A stretch of DNA of 64,000 nt from Maribacter sp. HTCC2170 (GCF_000153165.2 NC_014472.1:3158001-3222000); one strand, 5' to 3'. Positions 18,802-28,440 are shown, numbered from the stretch's first letter. The notes: a model not told the origin generated them from the sequence alone. Made by a program: numbers and translations.

Positions 18802-19722
18802 TTACAACTCAAAATTACAAAAAATATTATTACTGATATAAAACAGTAAGGATAGTAAAAAGGTACTTATTGCCAGTTTCTTTAATTCTGGATCCAACAA
18901 TGACGGGCTTTTTGCCTTATATACTCTTCTTAAGTGCAATAGCACAGGAATAAAAATCAATAGTGGTATTAATTGTATATAACACTTATAATTCAAAATA
19001 ATAAATGATAAAATGGACAATAACCCTATTGCTATAAGTGCAGTATGATATTTAACTCCTTTAGCGTAACCCATTTTGACTACGAGTGTATTCTTACCCA
19101 CATTCTTGTCGGAGTCATGATCTCTTAAATTGTTCAAATTCAATACTCCTGTACTCAAAAACCCTATAGATATGGCAGGGAGTATTGCCATTTCATGTAA
19201 ACTCCTTGTATATAGAAACATGGAGCCCAATACCGCAAGTAATCCAAAAAAAAGAAAGACAAAAACATCACCCAAACCCCGATATCCATAAGCCGATGAA
19301 CCTACCGTGTACTTTATGGCCGCCCAAATACTTAAGCCTCCTAAGGCTAAAAACAATAGTATGAATTCTATATTCTCAATTCCAAAGGAAAAATATACAA
19401 CAGCTATCACTAGGATAATATTGATGAAGATTGAAAATATTATACCTCTTTTGAGTACTTTTCTAGATATTAATCCACTCTGCAATGCTCTCTTTGGCCC
19501 TATTCGCTCTTCATTATCGGTTCCTTTAACGCCATCACCATAATCGTTAGCAAAATTAGATGTGATTTGAAAACCAATGGCGGTCAAGAGGGCAAGTACA
19601 AAAACCACATAGTCGCCTTTGCCATAGAAATTGGCAAGACCAGTACCTACTAAAACTCCAGAAACTGAAAGTGGAAGTGTTCTTAATCTAGCCGCGTTGA
19701 TCCAAGAAGATAATTTTGGCAA
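18802..19722 (-). CDS. menA: 1,4-dihydroxy-2-naphthoate polyprenyltransferase MenA
   Basis: This integral membrane UbiA-family enzyme attaches the polyprenyl tail to DHNA, giving demethylmenaquinone. It has 306 residues and about nine hydrophobic helices. The first Asp-rich motif is NDYGDGVKGTDNEERIGP near residues 60-77, and the second is NNLRDHDSDKNVGKNTL near 197-213. GPKRALQSG is typical of MenA. Its start is one base from the stop of the SPOR-like protein gene, and the response regulator follows by 20 bp. Confidence 0.92.
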   Translation of the reverse strand: MPKLSSWINAARLRTLPLSVSGVLVGTGLANFYGKGDYVVFVLALLTAIGFQITSNFANDYGDGVKGTDNEERIGPKRALQSGLISRKVLKRGIIFSIFINIILVIAVVYFSFGIENIEFILLFLALGGLSIWAAIKYTVGSSAYGYRGLGDVFVFLFFGLLAVLGSMFLYTRSLHEMAILPAISIGFLSTGVLNLNNLRDHDSDKNVGKNTLVVKMGYAKGVKYHTALIAIGLLSILSFIILNYKCYIQLIPLLIFIPVLLHLRRVYKAKSPSLLDPELKKLAISTFLLSLLFYISNNIFCNFEL

Positions 19723-19723
19723 T

Positions 19724-20323
19724 CTAGTATGGGTCTTCTATTTGTAATCGTTTACCTTCCTTGTATGAAGCCACAAAAGCATCATTAAATCCAAGGTCCA
19801 CCAATTGTTTACGGAATTTCTGTGCTTCACCCAAAGTCTCAAAATTACCCAATGAATAAGAGTAAAACGGGTTAGTTTTAACAAATAAAGTATTGGTAAG
19901 TGATTCAGAAGCCAAGGTGACGTTGTTATCAACGAAGGATTTTATTTGCACAGAATAAATCTTTTCTTTCTCCAAGAAATTTTTGGCCAAATAAAACTCC
20001 TTGACCAAACTCAACTCTTCGTTTTGTTGTCTAAGATTATCTATTCTTGCCTTATGCGCTTCAAGACTATCAATAGAAACCAAAAGATTGTTTCTATTGT
20101 CATAGTCACTTGACGTACTTAATCCAGCAGTATAGGTGGTTATTCCAAAGGTTCCTATTAAGAACAGTGCCGTAATACCAGCCAAAAAATTACGCTGTAT
20201 TTTACTTTTCTTAAGCTCTTTGTTTTTTATTTTTATTTGATCTAAAAGGCGTTCGTTTATTATTTGCGCCTTGTCTATATCTTTATGCAATTCCAGTAAA
20301 TCGCTTTCTTCAATAAATGGCAT
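19724..20323 (-). CDS. single-pass membrane protein with C-terminal SPOR-like domain
   Basis: A protein of 199 residues. An N-terminal cytosolic coiled segment (about 8-40) precedes one transmembrane helix (NFLAGITALFLIGTFGITTY near 45-64). A second coiled coil follows, then a C-terminal SPOR-like fold from about 122: YSVQIKSFVDNN and FYSYSLGNFETLGEAQKFRKQL. SPOR domains bind denuded peptidoglycan glycan strands, so a cell-envelope role is likely. It is one base from menA and probably co-transcribed. Confidence 0.7.
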   Translation of the reverse strand: MPFIEESDLLELHKDIDKAQIINERLLDQIKIKNKELKKSKIQRNFLAGITALFLIGTFGITTYTAGLSTSSDYDNRNNLLVSIDSLEAHKARIDNLRQQNEELSLVKEFYLAKNFLEKEKIYSVQIKSFVDNNVTLASESLTNTLFVKTNPFYSYSLGNFETLGEAQKFRKQLVDLGFNDAFVASYKEGKRLQIEDPY

Positions 20324-20504
20324 GTGTTATTAGGTTTTTAGGGGTCTTATCGGCTAAAGGTAACCAAAAATGTTTAATGGTTCTGCAATATATTTGATTA
20401 AAGTTGTAAATATATAATTTTTCGTGGTATGGCCAATAAATAACGATGTATTTCATCGATACTATATTGATTAACACCTCTTTACAGATACATATTTCGT
20501 GCGT

Positions 20505-21350
20505 TTAGTTAACTGTTCCTTCAATTGCATAAATACCATCACTTTTTATCTGGATCTTCCTTGCTCTATACAACGTACCTATTCCTTTTTTAAAGGTTTT
20601 CTTGCTCATTTGAAGCTCATCCTTTATCAATTCTGGGTCAGATTTATCGTGCAATCCCAAATAGCCCCCATGCGCTATCAATTGATTAAAAATCTTATTG
20701 GCAGCTGGTTCCAAAATCTTTTCTCCAAGCGGTTGTAGCGAAACATCAATTTTATTATCAGGGCGTATTCTTTTAATAACTCCTTTTGTATTATCGCCAA
20801 TGGCGATTTTTTTAAAGACCTCATTAAAGTAAACAAGACCTTTATGGCTATTGTTGATTATTACCTCATAACCCAAATCGGTTTGTCTTGAAATCACCAA
20901 CTCAACAACATCATTTTCCTTAACGGACAAGGTATCATTGCTTAAAAACCTATCGATTTTATTCGAAGCCACCAATCGGTTACTTTGAGGATCCAAATAG
21001 CAATATACTATATACCAATTCCCTTCTTGCATTTTGTTGCGCTGCTCCCTAAAAGGCACTAGAAGATGTTTCTCTAAACCCCAATCCAGAAAAGCGCCAA
21101 AATCGTTAACCTCTACAACCTTTAATAATTGAAATTCATTTACCAGGATTTCAGGTTCCAAATTAGTGGCTACAGGTCGTTCTGAATGATCTAAATAACA
21201 AAAGACAGTAAGTGAATCTCCTATTTCGTAGCTTTCTGGAACATATTTATTTGGTAGTAATATGTCATTCCCTTCACCATCGCCTAAAAAAAGACCTACA
21301 CTCGTATCACGAAGAATTTCGAGGGTATTATATGTTCCTAATGCTATCAT
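20505..21350 (-). CDS. CvfB-like S1 RNA-binding protein
   Basis: A cytosolic protein of 281 residues that matches the CvfB/YitL family: tandem S1-like OB folds and a winged-helix C-terminus. S1-like strands are seen at VNDFGAFLDWGLEKHLLVPF near 92-111 and at GYEVIINNSHKGLVYFNEVF near 155. The C-terminal winged helix contains DPELIKDELQMSKKTFKKGI. The family regulates virulence genes in Gram-positives; the role in flavobacteria is unknown. It lies in the menaquinone neighbourhood, downstream of DUF2853 and menD, but a terminator separates it from DUF2853. Confidence 0.85.
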   Translation of the reverse strand: MIALGTYNTLEILRDTSVGLFLGDGEGNDILLPNKYVPESYEIGDSLTVFCYLDHSERPVATNLEPEILVNEFQLLKVVEVNDFGAFLDWGLEKHLLVPFREQRNKMQEGNWYIVYCYLDPQSNRLVASNKIDRFLSNDTLSVKENDVVELVISRQTDLGYEVIINNSHKGLVYFNEVFKKIAIGDNTKGVIKRIRPDNKIDVSLQPLGEKILEPAANKIFNQLIAHGGYLGLHDKSDPELIKDELQMSKKTFKKGIGTLYRARKIQIKSDGIYAIEGTVN

Positions 21351-21383
21351 GTTGCAAAAGTAAGATTTAAATGCATTGGGTAT

Positions 21384-21410
21384 AAAAAAAGCCGCTCTTT
21401 TTGGAGCGGC
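21384..21410 (-). terminator. Rho-independent terminator after the DUF2853 gene
   Basis: GCCGCTC (21391-21397) pairs with GAGCGGC (21404-21410) around a 6-base loop. On the minus strand the stem is followed by seven T residues. It lies 24 bp after the DUF2853 stop and so ends the menD-DUF2853 transcript before the CvfB-like gene. Confidence 0.85.
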
Positions 21411-21433
21411 TCTTTCTTATTTCGAATACTATT

Positions 21434-21772
21434 CTAGTAAACAGATTCTTTTTTGAAGTGTTTGCAAAGCATGTAATAAACTACTGCTCTGTGCTTGTTC
21501 TTGTTTGAAGAACCATACTTGTCCATTACAGTATTAATCCCATCCATTAGTTTAGCGCTATCGCTCATTCCTAATTTTTTGATTAAATAGTTGTTCTTAA
21601 CAGTTTCCAATTCTTTCTCATCAGCACCTGAAACTTTAGAAGCATCTAAATTATAAATAGATGGCCCTAAACCTATAGTTACTTTTGTCAAAAGATCCAT
21701 GTTAGCTGATTCACCAAACTTGTCTTTAATGTCTTCTGCGTACTTCTTGATCAAATCGTCTCTTTTACTCAT
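21434..21772 (-). CDS. DUF2853 family protein
   Basis: A small helical protein of 112 residues starting MSKRDDLIKKYAEDIKDKFG. It has the DUF2853 features GLGPSIYNLDAS near 50 and the C-terminal NKHRAVVYYMLCKHF. No biochemical function is known. It follows menD by 14 bp and is closed by its own terminator. In my recollection the same pairing recurs in flavobacterial menaquinone clusters. Confidence 0.88.
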   Translation of the reverse strand: MSKRDDLIKKYAEDIKDKFGESANMDLLTKVTIGLGPSIYNLDASKVSGADEKELETVKNNYLIKKLGMSDSAKLMDGINTVMDKYGSSNKNKHRAVVYYMLCKHFKKESVY

Positions 21773-21786
21773 AATAGTTAGTGTTC

Positions 21787-23559
21787 TTAATGAATATGAT
21801 TAATAATACCCGAAGATATAAAATCAAAGTATTCAATCAAAATTTTATTGTTCAATATTCTAGGTGTCTTAATCTCCAGAAGTTTGGGTATGGTCGAAGC
21901 TCCGAAGAATTTCGGCAATTCATTTTTGAGAGAATTTTCTTCAATTACACATGAATACTCAACGTTATGCATCTTACATAAATGAGCTGCATTTAACTCA
22001 TGAATGGTCTCAAAATAGGTGGAAAAATTCTCTGTCTCTTCCTGTCCGGGTAAAATCCTGAATATACCTCCCCCGTCATTGTTCACGAGGATAATTCTAA
22101 AATCCGCTTTAATATACTTGTTCCATAAACCATTACTATCGTAGAAAAAACTAAGGTCCCCGGTAATGAGAACGGTAGGTTTGCGCTGTACCAAGGATGC
22201 ACCTATTGCCGTAGAAAGGCTTCCATCTATTCCACTGGTTCCACGATTGCAAAATACCTCAATCGAGGGCTTAAGGTTAAACAACTGCCCATAACGAATA
22301 GTTGAACTATTCGCCATTTGCAACTGTGTATTTTCTGGAATTGCCTCGAATATCCTTTCAAAAACCTTAAAATCAGAGTATTCAATTTGCGACAAATATT
22401 CGGCCCGTTTAGCCTCATATGCCAATTTAAATTTGTTCCAACACCCAAAATATTCACTATCAACCTTGCTTAAAAGGGGGCAAAATCGATGAAAAAAAGT
22501 ATTTACATTAGACTTAAAATGGTGCGATAAAGAAAAAAAAGTGTCATATGCCCTTTGTTCATCAACATGCCAGTGGTGTTTTGGTTTGTGCACTCTTAAG
22601 AATGCCTTTACTTTTTTAGAAACCACCAAGCCACCAAAAGTGAGTAGAATGTCAGGTTGAAGATCACTGAACAATTTTTCTTTTACCTTCGACTTTTCAA
22701 TAGGAGCGATAATACTGTCAATACTTGGAAAGAAATTCGGATGATGAAGATTTGATGTCGTTTCCGTCAAAACAATGACAGATGGATCTGCGGCAAGTTG
22801 ATCTAAATATTTTTGCTCAACTGAATTTGGATGATTCACCCCTACCAGAATCATTTTGCGCTTGGCAGAATTCCATTGTTTTGCATAACCCTCAATCTCA
22901 ACCAAAGGCACATTCACCTGTACCTTTTGTTCAATATTCGGAGTAACAGTTAATTTTTCATGCGTATTGTACAACGGTTCTTCAAATGGAACATTAATAT
23001 GTACTGGAAGCTGTTTATGTATGGCCAAATTCATGGCCTTGTTCAACTCATTGTCATTATGCTCCTGGATCTTTTCTTGTTCATTGTCAATAGTCGTTTG
23101 AATACTGCCTGGAGCATATTTCTTGACTTTTTCTGTGGCATGCGAAACATCTTGTTTCAAATTTGCAGAATAGCCAATATGCCTATCAAAAACATAATCC
23201 TGTCGAATTGTCTGTCCGTCACCTACATCTATTTTGTAGAAAGGTCTATCCGCTGATATAACCATTAATGGAATCCTGCTATAAAAAGCCTCAGCCACGG
23301 CCGGGTAATAATTCAACAAGGCACTACCGGATGTACATAAAACAACAACAGGTTTCTGTAATTGTTGGGCCATTCCCAGCCCAAAGAAAGCAGCGCAACG
23401 TTCATCAACAATACTAAAACAGTTAAAGAAAGAATCTTCGGTGAAACCAATGGTCATCGGCGCATTTCTTGAACCTGGTGATATAATGATGTCTTTTATG
23501 CCCTTGGCTTTACAATGCTGAATGACGGTTTGGGCCGACGGTATGCTAGAGTAGTTCAT
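21787..23559 (-). CDS. menD: SEPHCHC synthase MenD
   Basis: This thiamine-diphosphate enzyme joins 2-oxoglutarate to isochorismate, the committed step of menaquinone synthesis. Its 590 residues match the family length. The N-terminal domain has DIIISPGSRNAPMTIGF near 21-37 and ERCAAFFGLGMAQ. The C-terminal ThDP domain contains NRGTSGIDGSLSTAIGAS near 433 and ITGDLSFFYDSNGLWN with the metal-binding Asp. NNDGGGIFRILPG follows. It lies between menF (57 bp upstream) and DUF2853. The later enzyme MenB is not next to it. Confidence 0.95.
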   Translation of the reverse strand: MNYSSIPSAQTVIQHCKAKGIKDIIISPGSRNAPMTIGFTEDSFFNCFSIVDERCAAFFGLGMAQQLQKPVVVLCTSGSALLNYYPAVAEAFYSRIPLMVISADRPFYKIDVGDGQTIRQDYVFDRHIGYSANLKQDVSHATEKVKKYAPGSIQTTIDNEQEKIQEHNDNELNKAMNLAIHKQLPVHINVPFEEPLYNTHEKLTVTPNIEQKVQVNVPLVEIEGYAKQWNSAKRKMILVGVNHPNSVEQKYLDQLAADPSVIVLTETTSNLHHPNFFPSIDSIIAPIEKSKVKEKLFSDLQPDILLTFGGLVVSKKVKAFLRVHKPKHHWHVDEQRAYDTFFSLSHHFKSNVNTFFHRFCPLLSKVDSEYFGCWNKFKLAYEAKRAEYLSQIEYSDFKVFERIFEAIPENTQLQMANSSTIRYGQLFNLKPSIEVFCNRGTSGIDGSLSTAIGASLVQRKPTVLITGDLSFFYDSNGLWNKYIKADFRIILVNNDGGGIFRILPGQEETENFSTYFETIHELNAAHLCKMHNVEYSCVIEENSLKNELPKFFGASTIPKLLEIKTPRILNNKILIEYFDFISSGIINHIH

Positions 23560-23616
23560 TGAAACAAAAATACAACCCCTAAATCATTTAACCCAATTCG
23601 AATTATCAATAGAAAA

Positions 23617-24741
23617 TCAATCCAAAATATTTAGCATTGTATTACTTTTTGCAACCGTCTCCAACCATTCCTTCTTTGGGTCGGAATCTTTGGTTATTCC
23701 CCCTCCCACATAAATATGGACATTGCCCTCTTTTAGCTGCATACAGCGTAGATTAACAAAAAGCTCAGTAGCAATTTTTATGGCTTTATACGATTTGTTC
23801 TCTTGGTTTCTGTTACTTCGATTTCTTTCTATTTCTTCTCTATGATTCAATTCTCCCAAAAATCCGGTATAGAACCCTCGATGGTAATTTTCATTTTGTG
23901 AAATAAACTGTTTTGCCAGTTCTAAAGGCATTCCACAAACGGCTGGGGTTGGGTGGAGCGAACAAATAATCTCATCTAGGTTATTATTATATTTAGCAGT
24001 GATTTTGGAACGCAGATGCAATAGTTGACCTGCACGTATCGACTCAACATTAGACACATTGATATCGGACACCTTATTTTCTAAAACATTGGTAATGTAA
24101 GTAGTCACTAACTGTTGCTCAGTCAACTCTTTTTTTCCCCAGGTGGGATTATCATTCCCTTTGTACGTCTGGGTTCCTGCTAAAGACATGGTGGTTACCC
24201 TATTATTCTCTGCTCGTAACAATATTTCCGGGGTAGCTCCTAACCACATACCAACCCTCGGATGATACCATAAGTAGCAAAAAGCGTTGGAATAGGTGAT
24301 TAATAGTTTATTAAACAATGAAAAAGGTGATTCTGTATTACCAATTTCAATCTTTCGGGAAAGTACCACCTTTTGAAGGTTTCCTGCAATAATGTACTCA
24401 ATTCCTTTTTGAATCAAATCCAAATGAAATTCTTTCTCCTCAACATCTTCCCTTGACAGCCTATCTTTGGTTCTTACTGAAGGTTCTTTTGGTTCAAAAT
24501 CAGCACTCAACCCCTCGTCCAGAAGTAAAAGAATAGTCTGTTCTTTTTTATCAAAAGGTGCGAAAACAAAGCCCTTCTCTGTATAATCAGAGGCATAATG
24601 CAGCTGATCATCTTTTTGTAGAATACCTTTGACCAAGGATTCTTTTGGCTTTCTATATATCACAAAAGGCAACTCATTTTTAAGTTGCTCCCCTGCCCTT
24701 TTCAAAAACGCCGAAAACATATTATTTTCTTGGTAATGCAA
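23617..24741 (-). CDS. menF: isochorismate synthase MenF
   Basis: This enzyme converts chorismate to isochorismate with Mg2+. It has 374 residues, in the short range for the family. Chorismate-binding motifs are present: GNLQKVVLSRKIEIG near 135 with the catalytic Lys, LHPTPAVCGMPLE near 278, GFYTGFLGE near 304, and IYVGGGITKDSDPKKEWLET near 340-360. EntC and salicylate-type enzymes share the fold; the adjacent menD settles MenF. Its start overlaps the hotdog thioesterase gene by 20 bp, implying coupled translation. Confidence 0.92.
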   Translation of the reverse strand: MHYQENNMFSAFLKRAGEQLKNELPFVIYRKPKESLVKGILQKDDQLHYASDYTEKGFVFAPFDKKEQTILLLLDEGLSADFEPKEPSVRTKDRLSREDVEEKEFHLDLIQKGIEYIIAGNLQKVVLSRKIEIGNTESPFSLFNKLLITYSNAFCYLWYHPRVGMWLGATPEILLRAENNRVTTMSLAGTQTYKGNDNPTWGKKELTEQQLVTTYITNVLENKVSDINVSNVESIRAGQLLHLRSKITAKYNNNLDEIICSLHPTPAVCGMPLELAKQFISQNENYHRGFYTGFLGELNHREEIERNRSNRNQENKSYKAIKIATELFVNLRCMQLKEGNVHIYVGGGITKDSDPKKEWLETVAKSNTMLNILD

Positions 24742-25144
24742 CAGTGGTAAGTTTACAGATGGAAATTAGGTTTTTCTCCTCATCGGTTATTTTTATTTCC
24801 CACAATTGGGTGGTTCTTCCCTTGTGTAAAAATGATGCCCTTGCATAAACATAACCTTCTTTTACACTTTTTACGTGATTAGCGGATATTTCAATACCAC
24901 GAACAAACAATTTTTCTGCATCCATGAATATATAGGATGCCATACTACCAACACTCTCGGCCAGGGCGACCGTAGCTCCACCGTGTAAAACGCCATCAGG
25001 TTGATGCACTTTGGGACTCACTGGCATTCTTCCCACTAAAAAATCCTCCCCTATATCAACATAATCAATCTCCAATGTCTGCATTAATGTATTCTTTGAA
25101 GATTCATTGCAAACCTTAAGGATTTTTTCTTTGTAATCGTCCAT
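24722..25144 (-). CDS. hotdog-fold thioesterase (PaaI/MenI-like)
   Basis: A cytosolic thioesterase of 140 residues with the PaaI-type motif QPDGVLHGGATVALAESVGS at about 49-68, which carries the catalytic Glu and the substrate loop. It leads the thioesterase-menF-menD-DUF2853 operon. A role as the DHNA-CoA thioesterase (MenI) of menaquinone synthesis is therefore likely. The family also hydrolyses phenylacetyl- and other aryl-CoAs, so the assignment rests on context. Confidence 0.8.
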   Translation of the reverse strand: MDDYKEKILKVCNESSKNTLMQTLEIDYVDIGEDFLVGRMPVSPKVHQPDGVLHGGATVALAESVGSMASYIFMDAEKLFVRGIEISANHVKSVKEGYVYARASFLHKGRTTQLWEIKITDEEKNLISICKLTTVALPRK

Positions 25145-25215
25145 CCAAATAATATTTTTTTGTAAAATTAAGCATTACTATTGCAACATTCATATATGAA
25201 TTAAAATAGAGTTAA

Positions 25216-25860
25216 ATGGGCCAAAAGGAGAAACAAGTTGCTTACGAGACCACCAATTCTTATAGAACACTGAATACGATAACGGATAAAACCAAAAATG
25301 TATGGATAGTCTTTCATGGTATTGGTTACCTGAGTAGGTTTTTCTTAAAGTACTTTGATCAACTACCCGCTGAAGAAAACTATATAATCGCCCCTCAAGC
25401 TCCTTCAAAATATTACTTAAATAATCAATATCGACATGTTGGGGCAAGTTGGTTGACCAAAGAAGATACTATTATAGAAACAGAAAACATCTTAGCTTAT
25501 ATAGATCAGATCTATGACGTAGAAAAATTACGTGAACACTCTAATCTTATAGTTTTTGGTTACTCCCAAGGGGTGTCTATCGCTACACGTTGGGTCGCTA
25601 GAAGAAAAATAGAATGTAATCATTTGATACTTTATGCAGGGGGAATTCCGAAAGAACTAACGCCAATTGATTTTGAACACCTGGTCAACACAGATACAAG
25701 AATCACCACCTTGGTCGGAAACAATGATGAATATATAAATGAGGAAAGGCTGGAAATAGAATCAAAACGAATAGAATTACTTTTTCAAGGTATAGCCGAA
25801 CAAATCATTTTTGATGGAAAACATGAGGTGAAAAAGGAAATAATAAATACTTTGGTCTAA
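25216..25860 (+). CDS. alpha/beta hydrolase (carboxylesterase/phospholipase-like)
   Basis: A cytosolic alpha/beta hydrolase of 214 residues. The oxyanion region is VWIVFHGIGYLSRFF near 29-43, and IIAPQAPSKYY is typical of the esterase YpfH/carboxylesterase branch. The nucleophile elbow is FGYSQGVS near 112-119, the acid probably lies in VGNNDEYI, and the catalytic His is in DGKHEVKKE near the C-terminus. The substrate is unknown. It overlaps the start of the GNAT gene by one base. Confidence 0.85.
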   Translation: MGQKEKQVAYETTNSYRTLNTITDKTKNVWIVFHGIGYLSRFFLKYFDQLPAEENYIIAPQAPSKYYLNNQYRHVGASWLTKEDTIIETENILAYIDQIYDVEKLREHSNLIVFGYSQGVSIATRWVARRKIECNHLILYAGGIPKELTPIDFEHLVNTDTRITTLVGNNDEYINEERLEIESKRIELLFQGIAEQIIFDGKHEVKKEIINTLV

Positions 25861-26420
25861 TGCAAAAGACCATCATCCTTGAAAACGATTTTGTAAAATT
25901 GTCTCCGCTAACAATAGAAAACCATCTTGAACTTATCCCTATTGCTTCTCAAGAGAAATTGGTGCAGTTCTCACCTTCCGATATTGAAACTCCTTCAGCC
26001 CTTAAGAAGTATGTTGAAACGGCTTTGGAGCAACAAAAAGAAAAGAAGAGTATCCCCTTTATCATTTTTGACAAGAGACAAAACTCCTTTACAGGATGTA
26101 CGCGATATATGAATATTAATTGGCAACATAAAGTGCTTGAAATTGGCTCTACGTGGATCGGCAGGGAATTTCAAGGGAGTGGACTTAATTCCCACATGAA
26201 AGATCTTATGATCAATCATGCATTTGAAAAAATGGACTTTGAAAAAATTGAATTTAGAATTGATGAGCGCAATGTAAGATCGCGAAAGGCCGTGGAAAAA
26301 CTAGGCGGAATTTTAGAAGGCACACTCAGAAAAAATGTATTTCTCCTAGATGGCTTTAAGCGAAATACCTGCTGCTATGGTATTTTGAAAGAAGAATGGA
26401 AAAACAGAAACTCGAATTGA
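25860..26420 (+). CDS. GNAT family N-acetyltransferase (RimJ/RimL-like)
   Basis: A 186-residue acetyltransferase of the RimJ/RimL type. It has EIGSTWIGREFQGSGLNSHM at about 95-114, carrying the acetyl-CoA pyrophosphate loop, and IEFRIDERNVRSRKAVEKLG near 127-146. The natural substrate could be a protein N-terminus or a small amine. It is translationally coupled to the upstream hydrolase, with its ATG sharing the last base of the upstream TAA. It ends one base from a convergent gene. Confidence 0.85.
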   Translation: MQKTIILENDFVKLSPLTIENHLELIPIASQEKLVQFSPSDIETPSALKKYVETALEQQKEKKSIPFIIFDKRQNSFTGCTRYMNINWQHKVLEIGSTWIGREFQGSGLNSHMKDLMINHAFEKMDFEKIEFRIDERNVRSRKAVEKLGGILEGTLRKNVFLLDGFKRNTCCYGILKEEWKNRNSN

Positions 26421-27368
26421 CTACTCCTCGTCCTTCCCGTCCTCTTCTACCTCATAATAAGAGATTTTACGAGTTGTATAGGTATTCGCAGGAGTAATTA
26501 TTTCCTTTATCCAATTGCCTTCCTCACCATTATCAAATTGATAGATATATTCTTTTACATCAACGGTATTGCCTGATTTAGATTCAGCTTTCACCAACAT
26601 TCCCTTTTCATCATACTCATATGTGATTATTTCGTGGGGAGCAAATTGATTCTTCTTTGGGTCTTGCTCAAACTTGGTTTCCAATACTAATTTTCCATCT
26701 TCATTATAAATGGCCTCCAAGGCAGACAAAGGCTCTCCCTCAAGGAATTTTTTAGTAAGTGTTATCTGCTGTTTTTTCTTGTTCTTTCCAATCTTCGTTG
26801 ACTTACGAACAGATTTTAAAACAGTACCGTTCAAAGAGTTGGTCTGTGTCTGCTCACCTTTATAATCGGTATATTCTATTAAGGTCTCATCATTACCGTC
26901 GTTATTGGTCCTAATAATCTTTACCAAAATACCATCGGCATTATATAAGTACTCGTACCGATCTAAAAATTCCTTTTCATATGTAATAATCTTTTCGGTT
27001 ACTTTCCGAACCGGAATCGTATCTATTTCATAAAAATTGGCATAGGAAGTACTTCTGTCAAAAATACTGTTTCGATAGTTCTCAAAACGCTTTTCGATAA
27101 GTTCTCCTTTTACGTATTTATAATAGGTAACATCGTAATCCTCATCATTATAACGAGTCACAGATTTTGTCAACAATCCTTCTTCATTAAACTCATATGT
27201 TTCTTTACCATATTTGGTACTCACCAAACAGGATTCAACCGGCCCTTTTAAATCAAAATCATCTAACGTGAATATTTTTATCTCTTGTGATTGGACAAAA
27301 TTTACCGTCCCAACAAACGCCAGGGTAAAGAAAAAATGTAGTACAGTAGCAAGGTAATTTTTATCCAT
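26421..27368 (-). CDS. exported protein with RHS/YD-like beta-hairpin repeats
   Basis: A 315-residue protein with a cleavable signal peptide (cleavage near FVQSQ). The rest consists of short repeated beta hairpins of the form YEFNEEGLLTKSVTRYND, LYNADGILVKIIRTN, YNEDGKLVLETKF and YEYDEKGMLVKAESK, which resemble YD/RHS-type repeats. The C-terminus is acidic. There is no catalytic motif that I recognise. It is likely a periplasmic or surface protein of unknown function. Confidence 0.7.
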   Translation of the reverse strand: MDKNYLATVLHFFFTLAFVGTVNFVQSQEIKIFTLDDFDLKGPVESCLVSTKYGKETYEFNEEGLLTKSVTRYNDEDYDVTYYKYVKGELIEKRFENYRNSIFDRSTSYANFYEIDTIPVRKVTEKIITYEKEFLDRYEYLYNADGILVKIIRTNNDGNDETLIEYTDYKGEQTQTNSLNGTVLKSVRKSTKIGKNKKKQQITLTKKFLEGEPLSALEAIYNEDGKLVLETKFEQDPKKNQFAPHEIITYEYDEKGMLVKAESKSGNTVDVKEYIYQFDNGEEGNWIKEIITPANTYTTRKISYYEVEEDGKDEE

Positions 27369-27519
27369 AGTTCAAAAGTACTTTATAATACGGTTACTTT
27401 AAAACAAAATACGTGCCGCAATATTGCGAAGACCCGTGGCATTTCGATGAAATCAAAATTTAATCAATGCTGTCGTGTATCTTTACATTGGATATCCCTT
27501 AATTTTATACAAAATATCA

Positions 27520-28422
27520 ATGAAAAAATTGATTCCTGTCGCGTGCATCTTGTTCTTTATCAGCTGTAATACCAAAAAAGAAAGTTCGACCGAATTTCCT
27601 GAATTCGAAATTGGCGTTATAGCCGATTGCCAGTATTGCTATTGCGAACCAACGACAACACGCTTTTACAAAGAATCCCCTGACCGTTTGAAAGAAGCTG
27701 TTGGTATTCTCAACAAACAGTCACTTGATTATACCATTCATCTTGGGGATTTCATTGATAAAAACTTTAGCAGTTTTGATACTATTGCTCCTATTTGGAA
27801 AAATCTAAAATCAGAAAAATACCATGTTCTGGGGAATCATGATTTTAGTGTAGCGGATTCTTTAAAATATTTGATTTTTAATAAAATGGATTTAAAAGAC
27901 CGGTATTACAGTATAGTGAAAAACGGATGGCGTTTTATTGTTCTGGATGGAAATGACCTTAGCATACATGGGGCTTTGACAGCTACAAAAAAACAACAAA
28001 CAGATTCACTTTTTAACCTATTGACCACTAAGAACCTGCCTAATTTAGAAACATGGAATGGTGGCCTGAGCCAAGAACAATTGGATTGGGTAGAAAATGA
28101 ATTACAATTGGCTGCAGCGAAAAATGAAAATGTAGGTTTTTATTGCCACTTCCCCACCCTTGGAGAAACAAATGACCACAACTTATGGAACTACAATCAA
28201 TTGCTCTCCATTATTGAAAAATATGATTGTGTGAAATTTTATTTTAATGGGCATAACCATGCAGGCGGATATGTTCAAAAAGATGGCGTGCATTACCTCA
28301 ACTTTAAAGGAATGGTCGACACTCAGGACAGCACTTCCTTTGCCACGGTGGCTTTCAGAAAAGATTCACTTTTCGTAACAGGATATGGTAGAGAACCCAA
28401 TCGAGCTCTAAAAATCAAATAA
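27520..28422 (+). CDS. metallophosphoesterase lipoprotein (ADP-ribose/CDP-alcohol diphosphatase-like)
   Basis: A calcineurin-like phosphoesterase of about 300 residues. The start at 27520 gives a lipoprotein signal (MKKLIPVACILFFISCNTK); an ATG at 27475 would bury it. The metal motifs are GVIADCQY, HLGDFIDKN, VLGNHDFSV, YCHFPTLGE and FNGHNHAGGY. The opening and the RLKEAVGILN stretch resemble Mn-dependent ADP-ribose/CDP-alcohol diphosphatases, an inference from recalled family sequence. It would act outside the cytoplasm. A terminator follows. Confidence 0.85.
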   Translation: MKKLIPVACILFFISCNTKKESSTEFPEFEIGVIADCQYCYCEPTTTRFYKESPDRLKEAVGILNKQSLDYTIHLGDFIDKNFSSFDTIAPIWKNLKSEKYHVLGNHDFSVADSLKYLIFNKMDLKDRYYSIVKNGWRFIVLDGNDLSIHGALTATKKQQTDSLFNLLTTKNLPNLETWNGGLSQEQLDWVENELQLAAAKNENVGFYCHFPTLGETNDHNLWNYNQLLSIIEKYDCVKFYFNGHNHAGGYVQKDGVHYLNFKGMVDTQDSTSFATVAFRKDSLFVTGYGREPNRALKIK

Positions 28423-28440
28423 TCTAGATCTGACTTAAAC

